7,542 nucleotides of DNA, taken from JBDLIL01 sp039714855 (lineage in GTDB: Bacteria; Patescibacteriota; Microgenomatia; UBA1400; PJMF01). How positions within the stretch are numbered: position 1 is the stretch's first letter; every line of letters begins with the position of its first letter. Positions 1-4,326 of the stretch are shown here, piece after piece. Position numbers and translations under genes: made by a program. The stretch is taken from positions 1 through 7,542 of the forward strand of contig JBDLIL010000045.1 in NCBI GenBank assembly GCA_039714855.1. The letters are read 5' to 3'. The notes under the pieces were generated by a model. That model was not told where the DNA came from. It did not search any database and saw nothing but the letters and a program-made list of their open reading frames with translations.

Positions 1-879
1 ACCGCCTAGCCAAACTTGACCCGTAGAAGGATGTTTTTTTAAAACTTTACCCAGTTTATAGCAAATATGCCTAAAAACCGCATATTGAAAACTAGCAGAG
101 AAGTCATAAATAGCTGGTTGGTCTAACTGATTATCGTCTTCCAGCTCTTTGATTTTATTTCGGGCGAAAGTTTTTAGCCCAGAGAAGCTTAAATTAAAAT
201 TTTTGCTTTCTGTCATAGGCAAAGGAAAAGTGAAGCACTTTTCATCTCCTAGCTTAGCAAATTTTTCTATTACTGGTCCTGCGGGGTATCCCAAACCCAA
301 GATGCGACCAACTTTATCTAAGCATTCACCAGCAGCGTCATCTATAGTCCAGCCAAGGCGTTCATACTTACCTATTTTTTTTATTAAAATAAACTCAGAG
401 TGACCGCCAGAAACTACAAGTGATAGTGCCGGATTAATCTCATTGTGGTTCTCGAGCGTAGTCGAGGGAGAATTTCTTGTCGCCAAAGGCGATAGGCAAT
501 GCCCCTCTATGTGGTTAACAGCAATTAGCTTTTTATTATGTTTTTTGGCTAATTCTTTGGCTTTTTTGATTCCTACTTCTAGCGCAGGCGCTAGGCCAGG
601 GCCTTGGGTGACAGCAATAGCGTCTATGTTCCCCCAAATGCTTCCCGAGCTTATCGAGGGACTGGCTTTTTTTAAAGCAGCACTGATACAAGGGTCAATA
701 TTATCTTTGTGAGCTTGCTTGGCCACAGTGGGAAAAACACCACCATATTGTTTGTGCAATTGGGTTTGGCTAGCAATTACATTACTTAAGACCACTAGCC
801 CTTGCGTAATAGCGACGCTAGTGTCATCACAACTGGTGTCGATAGATAGGATAGTGGGTTGTTTTTTTTGTTTTGTCAT
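1..879 (-). CDS. tsaD: tRNA N6-threonylcarbamoyladenosine transferase TsaD, 3' end cut by the window edge
   Basis: TsaD transfers the threonylcarbamoyl group from threonylcarbamoyl-AMP to A37 of ANN-decoding tRNAs, working in the cytoplasm with TsaB and TsaE. The frame is open for 293 codons from ATG at 879 to the left edge, with no stop; bacterial TsaD is usually near 340 residues, so some 50 or more are missing. Visible motifs in order: SIDTSCDDTS (residues 12-21), VTQGPGLAPAL, the metal-binding HIEGH (H123, H127), SGGHSE (157-162), DDAAGE (180-185), SFSGLKT (231-237) and WLGG at the cut. The start is the only in-frame ATG after an upstream TGA, and lies 2 nt past the tsaC-tsaE stop; no well-spaced Shine-Dalgarno is seen, so translational coupling is likely. 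Two loops, about residues 74-84 and 136-144, are coded by palindromic repeats and appear longer than in E. coli TsaD. Family assignment is secure. Confidence 0.96.
   Translation of the reverse strand, partial: MTKQKKQPTILSIDTSCDDTSVAITQGLVVLSNVIASQTQLHKQYGGVFPTVAKQAHKDNIDPCISAALKKASPSISSGSIWGNIDAIAVTQGPGLAPALEVGIKKAKELAKKHNKKLIAVNHIEGHCLSPLATRNSPSTTLENHNEINPALSLVVSGGHSEFILIKKIGKYERLGWTIDDAAGECLDKVGRILGLGYPAGPVIEKFAKLGDEKCFTFPLPMTESKNFNLSFSGLKTFARNKIKELEDDNQLDQPAIYDFSASFQYAVFRHICYKLGKVLKKHPSTGQVWLGG
449..472. repeat. palindromic element inside tsaD (copy 1)
   Basis: Arms CTCGA (451-455) and TCGAG (462-466) flank a six-base loop, with outer TTCTC and GAGAA. It is read in frame in tsaD as part of the NSPSTTLEN segment between the HIEGH and SGGH motifs, a surface-loop position where length varies in the family. 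The structure is seen directly; its mobile origin is inferred from similar REP-like elements in other genomes. Confidence 0.6.
643..661. repeat. palindromic element inside tsaD (copy 2)
   Basis: On the minus strand CTCGA and TCGGG can pair (one G-T) around TAAGC, with CCC and GGG nearby. It encodes part of PSISSGSIWGN (residues 74-84) between the AALK and IDAIA blocks, where E. coli TsaD has a shorter linker. It resembles copy 1 in its CCCTCGA edge. The pairing is short, so the call rests mainly on its position in a loop and its similarity to copy 1. Confidence 0.5.
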
Positions 880-881
880 TA

Positions 882-1973
882 CTAATAAAGCATGTCACCC
901 TCTCTGATATTTAAAATTCTGTTTTTATTATCCTCTTCAAAATCTACTATTAAATCAGGCTTTATCCCTCTGGTTTTAGCAAACCCAGCTACTTGATCCC
1001 ACCATTCTATTACTAAAAGACTAGCTTGTTTGCTTTCTAACAACTTAGGAATTGCTAACAAATCAAAACTCTCTTGAGAATCTATCTTCCAAAGGTCAAG
1101 ATGATAAAATTTGCCTTTTACACCGTGTCTTTGAAAATCATATTCGTTGATAAAAGTATATGTAGGTGAAGTGATTTCTTCTTCTATTTTTAGAAATTTT
1201 GCCGTTCCTTTGGCAAAAATAGTCTTGCCAGCTCCCAAGGGGCCGTTGAGACATATTATTAGTCTACTCTTCTTTAAATCTTCCCAGTGTTTTAACAATA
1301 ATTTACCAGCTATATCCTTAGTTTCTTGTTCGTTTTGTGATTCTAATTTCAAGTTTTCTGATTTATTTGGAATTTCTCTTCTGCGCAGCGTAAGCGGAGC
1401 AGAAAGAGTAGTATCTATTACCGTAGATGGCTGATTATGTGGCAGCTCGCCAGCATCTAGTACTAGATCTATTAAGTTTTTTTGTTTGTCAGAAATATTA
1501 TTAAAAATGTCTGTTATTTTGTAAGGTCTTTTTTTGCCGCTGGCATTAGCAGATGTGGCAGTTATAGGTTTTTTATAAATTTTTAAAATATCTAATATTA
1601 ACTTGTAATCCGGAATCCTTATTCCTAAAGTATTAAATTCTGATGCCACTCCAGAAGCCAAATTATTTTTGGATTTTGAAACTATGGTTATCGGTCCTGG
1701 CAAGAAATTTTTATAAAGCTTTTCAGCTTGGTCATTAATCTCAACGTATTTACTTGCCATTTCTTTGTTGACCACCGCAACAGACAGAGGCTTACCTTCG
1801 CGCCTGCTTTTGTAGGTCAGCAATTTTTCTACAGCCTTAGTATTAGTAGCATCCACTCCGGCGCCATAAGTGGTTTCGCTAGGAAATATAAGTAAACCCC
1901 CACTCTCTAGAGTTTTAATAGCTTGATTAACTATTTTTTTGTTACTTAATTTTTTTAAATCTAAAATTTTCAC
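882..1973 (-). CDS. tsaC-tsaE: TsaC-TsaE fusion: threonylcarbamoyl-AMP synthase joined to the t6A ATPase
   Basis: This 363-residue protein joins two t6A enzymes. Residues 1 to about 205 are a YrdC/Sua5 domain, which makes threonylcarbamoyl-AMP from threonine, bicarbonate and ATP: PSETTYGAGVDA (31-42), KSRREGKPLS (55-64), LPGPITIV (91-98), TATSANASG (138-146) and PSTVIDTT (182-189). Residues about 210-363 are TsaE (YjeE): Walker A GPLGAGKT (244-251), SPTYTFINEY (269-278), HLDLWKI (291-297) and VIEWWD (321-326). The two are usually separate genes of about 190-210 and 150 residues, so both domains look complete. The start is GTG at 1973; a TATAAT ends 7 nt before it and no Shine-Dalgarno is seen, pointing to a leaderless message. 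tsaD follows after 2 nt, so one transcript supplies three t6A functions. TsaB, the usual partner, is not in this window. Confidence 0.94.
   Translation of the reverse strand: MKILDLKKLSNKKIVNQAIKTLESGGLLIFPSETTYGAGVDATNTKAVEKLLTYKSRREGKPLSVAVVNKEMASKYVEINDQAEKLYKNFLPGPITIVSKSKNNLASGVASEFNTLGIRIPDYKLILDILKIYKKPITATSANASGKKRPYKITDIFNNISDKQKNLIDLVLDAGELPHNQPSTVIDTTLSAPLTLRRREIPNKSENLKLESQNEQETKDIAGKLLLKHWEDLKKSRLIICLNGPLGAGKTIFAKGTAKFLKIEEEITSPTYTFINEYDFQRHGVKGKFYHLDLWKIDSQESFDLLAIPKLLESKQASLLVIEWWDQVAGFAKTRGIKPDLIVDFEEDNKNRILNIREGDMLY
1379..1404. repeat. imperfect palindrome inside the TsaC domain
   Basis: TTCTGC (1379-1384) and GCAGAA (1399-1404) form a 6-bp inverted repeat around 14 bases. 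It encodes SAPLTLRRR just after the PSTVIDTT motif. Unlike the tsaD copies it does not clearly lengthen the protein, so it may be chance. Confidence 0.35.
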
Positions 1974-1978
1974 AAGAG

Positions 1979-2007
1979 TTATTATACTCTCTCAAGGGTG
2001 ATATAAT
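1979..2007 (+). promoter_or_regulatory. promoter of the 2015 gene and yidC
   Basis: TTATTA (1979-1984), 17 bp, then a perfect TATAAT (2002-2007), ending 7 nt before ATG at 2015. It interlocks with the divergent promoter: each -10 overlaps the other's -35. AAGGGTGA (1994-2001) is too far from the ATG (13 nt) to be a good Shine-Dalgarno and would lie upstream of the expected transcript start. Confidence 0.65.
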
Positions 2008-2009
2008 AA
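1981..2009 (-). promoter_or_regulatory. promoter of tsaC-tsaE / tsaD
   Basis: On the minus strand a perfect TATAAT (1986-1981) lies 17 bp downstream of TTATTA (2009-2004), a weak -35 match. Seven bases separate the -10 from the GTG start at 1973, so transcription should begin at or next to the start codon. Confidence 0.65.
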
Positions 2010-2014
2010 AATTC

Positions 2015-2341
2015 ATGCAAAACTCTCAAGATTTTAAAGATAGAAATAATTTAATTAAACGCGAATTATTTGCCAGAGCACAGCATGCAAATAGTCTTTC
2101 AAAAGAATTCGAAAAAATAATGCTTTTACCCAAGATTAAGAGGCAAAAATGGGTTGAGGAAAATGAATCTTTCTTAGGTCAAATGTTTGACACTTTTACT
2201 GACGATAGCATGATGGCCTTAGATGGAGTAGAACTTGATAATCAAGGTATGGAGCTTTCCATGGAATTTATATCTAAGTTGCGAGTTACTATGACAATGC
2301 TCAAAACTATCATGGGAGAATCCAAGCGCTTGGAAGGTTGA
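2015..2341 (+). CDS. small protein of unknown function, probably helical
   Basis: I do not recognise this 108-residue protein. It is highly charged and has no signal peptide, membrane segment, cysteine cluster or known motif. The pattern of charged and hydrophobic residues suggests mostly alpha-helix: an N-terminal half rich in Lys, Arg and Glu (for example LPKIKRQKWVEENE), an acidic middle (FTDDSMMALDGVELD) and a methionine-rich C-terminal helix (LRVTMTMLKTIMGE). ATG at 2015 is chosen because it is the first in frame and sits 7 nt after a TATAAT, the spacing shared by other genes here. The TGA stop is 7 nt before yidC, so the two are very likely co-transcribed; a role linked to membrane insertion or to binding nascent chains is possible but only guilt by association. 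That it is a real gene is supported by promoter, start and tight operon spacing. Confidence 0.8.
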   Translation: MQNSQDFKDRNNLIKRELFARAQHANSLSKEFEKIMLLPKIKRQKWVEENESFLGQMFDTFTDDSMMALDGVELDNQGMELSMEFISKLRVTMTMLKTIMGESKRLEG

Positions 2342-2348
2342 AGTACAA

Positions 2349-3137
2349 ATGTCACTAATTTTTTCTTTGTTTACCACTATTGTTTATCAGCCCTTTCTAA
2401 ATCTCTTGGTGTTTATTTATTGGATTTTAGATTTTGGTTCGCAGCAGGCTGACATGGGCATTGCAGTGATTATCTTGACATTGATTATTCGTTTTTTACT
2501 TTTACCCCTATCATTGTCTGGATCAAAAAGCGAGAAAGACAGGCGTGAAATAGCTGCAAAGGTAGCCGAGGCTCATGAGGTTTACGCAGATGATCCTATT
2601 AAGTTGCGAGAAGCTGAAAAGAAGATAATGAAAAAAGGTGAAAATGTAGTTTGGGGTGAAATGATTAGCTTGAGTATTCAGACAATGATTGCTTTAATGC
2701 TTTATAAAATTTTTAAAACTGGACTTGAGGGAAAAGATATTCATCTGATTTATTCGTTTATGCCCAAGGTAGATTTGCCATTTAATTTAGTATTTTTGAA
2801 TAAATTCGATTTGAGTAAAGCTAGTATTACTTTAAATTTTATTCAATCCCTGTTTATTTTTATATTTGAGACTTTGGCGACTATGACGTCTCCTTATCCT
2901 CATAGTAAGGCAGAGCTAGTTAGATTGCAGGTAACTTTACCCATAGTATCTTTCTTTATATTTATGTTTATGCCAGCTGGTAAAAAATTATTCGTGATAA
3001 CTACACTGGTATTTAGTATTTGCCTGACTTTAACAAAATATATTAGAAGAAAATTTTTGAGTTATAAAGAATCCTCCTTCGCCAAGGCTTCGGAGGATGG
3101 GCAAACAGAGGAGAAATTAGTGGTAGATGTTAAATAG
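2349..3137 (+). CDS. yidC: YidC/Oxa1/Alb3-family membrane protein insertase
   Basis: YidC helps insert and fold proteins in the cytoplasmic membrane, alone or with SecYEG. The 262 residues fit the short form without the large periplasmic domain of E. coli YidC. An N-terminal hydrophobic segment (about 4-27, containing YQPFLNLLVFIYW) is followed by the conserved membrane segment IAVIILTLIIRFLLLPLSL (38-56), in which R48 matches the invariant arginine of the hydrophilic groove. A charged cytoplasmic hairpin (57-103), and segments near 104-123, 158-178, 194-210 and 213-230 follow; MPAGKKLF (208-215) matches the family's last-segment motif. The basic tail contains SSFAKASEDG (242-251), coded by a palindromic repeat. 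GAAG 5 nt before the ATG is only a weak ribosome site; translation is probably coupled to the gene before. The fold call is firm, exact segment ends are estimates. Confidence 0.93.
   Translation: MSLIFSLFTTIVYQPFLNLLVFIYWILDFGSQQADMGIAVIILTLIIRFLLLPLSLSGSKSEKDRREIAAKVAEAHEVYADDPIKLREAEKKIMKKGENVVWGEMISLSIQTMIALMLYKIFKTGLEGKDIHLIYSFMPKVDLPFNLVFLNKFDLSKASITLNFIQSLFIFIFETLATMTSPYPHSKAELVRLQVTLPIVSFFIFMFMPAGKKLFVITTLVFSICLTLTKYIRRKFLSYKESSFAKASEDGQTEEKLVVDVK
3071..3098. repeat. palindromic element in the 3' end of yidC
   Basis: ATCCTCC (3071-3077) and GGAGGAT (3092-3098) form a perfect 7-bp inverted repeat, with GCC and GGC inside. It is read in frame as SSFAKASEDG in the YidC tail, after the last membrane segment, where extra residues would be tolerated. 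I recall similar peptides at the ends of many Patescibacteria proteins; that recollection is not a database result. Confidence 0.7.
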
Positions 3138-3143
3138 CTATGG

Positions 3144-3163
3144 ATTCCGGCCTTCGCCGGAAT
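3144..3163. repeat. REP-like hairpin between yidC and the SPFH gene
   Basis: ATTCCGGC (3144-3151) pairs perfectly with GCCGGAAT (3156-3163) around a CTTC loop. The flanks CTATGG and ATGGCAA match the second copy at 4288. It could act as an RNA hairpin at the end of the yidC message. Confidence 0.85.
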
Positions 3164-3181
3164 GGCAACTGAGGGTATAAT
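3153..3181 (+). promoter_or_regulatory. putative promoter of the SPFH gene
   Basis: A perfect TATAAT (3176-3181) ends 7 nt before ATG at 3189. The hexamer 17 bp upstream, TTCGCC (3153-3158), is a poor -35 and lies inside the REP-like hairpin, so strength is uncertain. Read-through from yidC is also possible. Confidence 0.5.
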
Positions 3182-3188
3182 TATCCGT

Positions 3189-3788
3189 ATGGAATTTGAT
3201 CGTCTGGGGGTTTCTTTTATGGTGGATGAGGTCGTAGGTGGCTTTTTCATTTCTGTGCCTCCCGGACATGTAGCTTGTGTTTATGACAGAGGCAGGGGTG
3301 TTTTGCCCTATGTATGGGGACCAGGCTTGCATCTTAAGATTCCTTTTTGGCAAATAGCCAAACTTTTTAATGCTCAGATTATTGAATATTCTATTCAAGA
3401 AGGCTTTGATTTTTCTAAAAATAAAGAGGCTTTGGGTGATCAACCTATCCAGACCACCACTCAAGATGGTCAAAATGTTTCTATTGAGGGTTCAGTTTTG
3501 TTTAGAATAGATAAGAAAAATTCTCCTGAGCTTTGGGAGAATATTGGTGAAAGTGTGGTTTCTAAAGTTGTGCGTCCCTTTTCTCGTAGCCGTGTTTCCA
3601 CTGTTTTTTCAGAGTTAACTTTAGATCAAATTCAACAAAACCGCGCTCAGGTAGAAAGCATCATGAAAGATGATCTTAACCAGCACTTTAAAGACAAGGG
3701 GTTGGATTGTGAGGGCTTCTTGCTTTCCAGAGTTTCTGTTGGTAGTAATGGTGAGCGGGAAGTGTTGATATCCTCAGAAGCTAAATAA
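3189..3788 (+). CDS. SPFH/prohibitin-like protein without a membrane anchor
   Basis: The 199 residues match the SPFH (stomatin, prohibitin, flotillin, HflK/C) fold, whose members form large rings or scaffolds, usually at membranes, and often adjust membrane proteases. Seen here: ISVPPGHVACVYDRGRGVLP (21-40), WGPGLHLKIPFWQ (43-55), TTTQDGQNVSIEGSVLFRID (89-108) with the family's strand pair, VVRPFSRSRVSTVF (127-140) and the helical SELTLDQIQQNRAQVESIM (141-159). It stops soon after, shorter than prohibitins of about 270 residues, and has no N-terminal membrane helix, only a short strand (VVGGFFISV), so it may be soluble or rely on partners. I chose ATG 3189 because TATAAT lies 7 nt upstream; an in-frame ATG at 3162 belongs to the REP-like repeat. 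ATG 3219 is a further option. It follows yidC by 51 bp, so a membrane quality-control link is plausible but inferred. Confidence 0.85.
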   Translation: MEFDRLGVSFMVDEVVGGFFISVPPGHVACVYDRGRGVLPYVWGPGLHLKIPFWQIAKLFNAQIIEYSIQEGFDFSKNKEALGDQPIQTTTQDGQNVSIEGSVLFRIDKKNSPELWENIGESVVSKVVRPFSRSRVSTVFSELTLDQIQQNRAQVESIMKDDLNQHFKDKGLDCEGFLLSRVSVGSNGEREVLISSEAK

Positions 3789-3818
3789 TTACAACATCCC
3801 CAAACTAAAAAACTCCCC

Positions 3819-3847
3819 TTGACTCTAAATTAGCAGTCGATTAGTAT
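3819..3847 (+). promoter_or_regulatory. groES-groEL promoter
   Basis: TTGACT (3819-3824), 17 bp, TAGTAT (3842-3847) is a vegetative sigma-type promoter; the expected transcript start is near 3854, leaving a leader of about 70 nt. The CIRCE element covers the spacer and the -10. Confidence 0.75.
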
Positions 3848-3856
3848 AACTGCTAT
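3830..3856 (+). promoter_or_regulatory. CIRCE-type HrcA operator
   Basis: TTAGCAGTC, nine bases, AACTGCTAT keeps the 9-9-9 plan of CIRCE (consensus TTAGCACTC-N9-GAGTGCTAA). The inverted repeat TAGCAGT/ACTGCTA is perfect, so the departure from consensus (C to G at position 7) is matched in the other arm. It sits over the promoter just upstream of groES, the classical HrcA site for repression relieved by heat. hrcA itself is not in this window. Confidence 0.85.
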
Positions 3857-3861
3857 CAAAC

Positions 3862-3882
3862 GCAAATGAGTGAGTCATTTGC
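3862..3882 (+). promoter_or_regulatory. hairpin near the 5' end of the groES leader
   Basis: GCAAATGA (3862-3869) pairs perfectly with TCATTTGC (3875-3882) around GTGAG. It would start about 8 nt from the predicted 5' end of the mRNA and leaves the ribosome site free, so it more likely stabilises the message than blocks translation. Function is inferred. Confidence 0.55.
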
Positions 3883-3911
3883 TAAATTACAAATTCCAAA
3901 CAACAAATAAT

Positions 3912-3917
3912 AAGGAG
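3912..3917 (+). promoter_or_regulatory. strong ribosome binding site of groES
   Basis: AAGGAG lies 5 nt before ATG 3923. It is one of only two good Shine-Dalgarno sites in the window, both in the chaperonin operon. Confidence 0.88.
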
Positions 3918-3922
3918 TTTTT

Positions 3923-4228
3923 ATGACTAAAACTATCAAAGTTTCCGACCTCAAGCCACTCGCAGGCTTTGTATTAGTAGAGCCAGCAGAGGCGCAGACC
4001 AAAACCGCCAGTGGAATTTACTTGCCAGAGAGTGGTGATGAAAAACCTCAATATGGCAAAGTTTTGGCTTGTGGAGATGCTATTTACGATGACGGAGTAG
4101 AAATTAAATGTCCGGTGAAGAAAAAAGACCAAGTACTTTATAAAAAATGGGGTGGTAATGAGTTTAAGATTGCTGATAAAGAATATCAGTTTTTAAAATT
4201 TGAAGATTTGATTGCAGTGATTGGGTAA
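3923..4228 (+). CDS. groES: co-chaperonin GroES
   Basis: GroES is the seven-membered lid that closes the GroEL chamber for ATP-driven folding in the cytoplasm. The 101 residues are slightly longer than the usual 95-97. LKPLAGFVLVEP (10-21) is the first conserved strand. The mobile loop TKTASGIYLPESGDEKPQYG (26-45) carries the hydrophobic tripeptide I32-Y33-L34 (IVL in E. coli) that binds the apical domain of GroEL. GKVLACG (45-51), KKDQVLYKKWGGNEFKI (67-83) and FEDLIAVIG at the end also fit the family. ATG 3923 has AAGGAG 5 nt upstream. It is followed by groEL after 98 bp; promoter, CIRCE and order are those of a standard HrcA-controlled groESL operon. Confidence 0.97.
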   Translation: MTKTIKVSDLKPLAGFVLVEPAEAQTKTASGIYLPESGDEKPQYGKVLACGDAIYDDGVEIKCPVKKKDQVLYKKWGGNEFKIADKEYQFLKFEDLIAVIG

Positions 4229-4259
4229 ACTTTTTTATAAACCAGAGAGAGAAACTTAA

Positions 4260-4276
4260 TTATTAACTATTAATAA
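4260..4276. repeat. AT-rich palindrome between groES and groEL
   Basis: TTATTAA-CTA-TTAATAA is a perfect 7+3+7 inverted repeat. Its complement contains TTAATAGTTAATA (rc of 4261-4273), identical to 6051-6063 in the candidate operator of the HTH-phosphoribosyltransferase gene. It could be a second binding site for that regulator; this is inference. Confidence 0.4.
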
Positions 4277-4287
4277 AAAAACTATGG

Positions 4288-4307
4288 ATACCGGCCTTCG
4301 CCGGTAT
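4288..4307. repeat. REP-like hairpin before groEL (second copy)
   Basis: ATACCGGC (4288-4295) pairs perfectly with GCCGGTAT (4300-4307) around CTTC. Compared with the copy at 3144 the third base pair is A-T instead of T-A, a compensated change that keeps the stem. It ends 7 nt before the groEL ribosome site and may mark a processing point between the two cistrons. Confidence 0.85.
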
Positions 4308-4314
4308 GACAATC

Positions 4315-4322
4315 AAAAGGAA
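4315..4322 (+). promoter_or_regulatory. ribosome binding site deciding the groEL start
   Basis: AAAAGGAA, with AGGA ending 5 nt before ATG 4327. It rules out the in-frame ATG at 4306, which lies upstream of it and within the REP-like repeat. Confidence 0.85.
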
Positions 4323-4326
4323 TATT

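Noticed and set aside
149..907. Plus-strand open frames across the tsaD region
   Set aside because: They are opposite a clear tsaD frame with conserved motifs and have no protein-like features of their own.
2015..2020. TTGCAT (minus strand) as the -35 of tsaC-tsaE
   Set aside because: It is 28 bp from the -10, too far; TTATTA at 17 bp is preferred though weak.
3162..3188. In-frame ATG upstream of the SPFH gene
   Set aside because: It is the edge of the REP-like repeat and lies upstream of the TATAAT that fits the ATG at 3189.
4306..4326. In-frame ATG upstream of groEL
   Set aside because: It lies in the REP-like repeat, has no ribosome site and would add seven residues absent from the family; AAAAGGAA fits the ATG at 4327.
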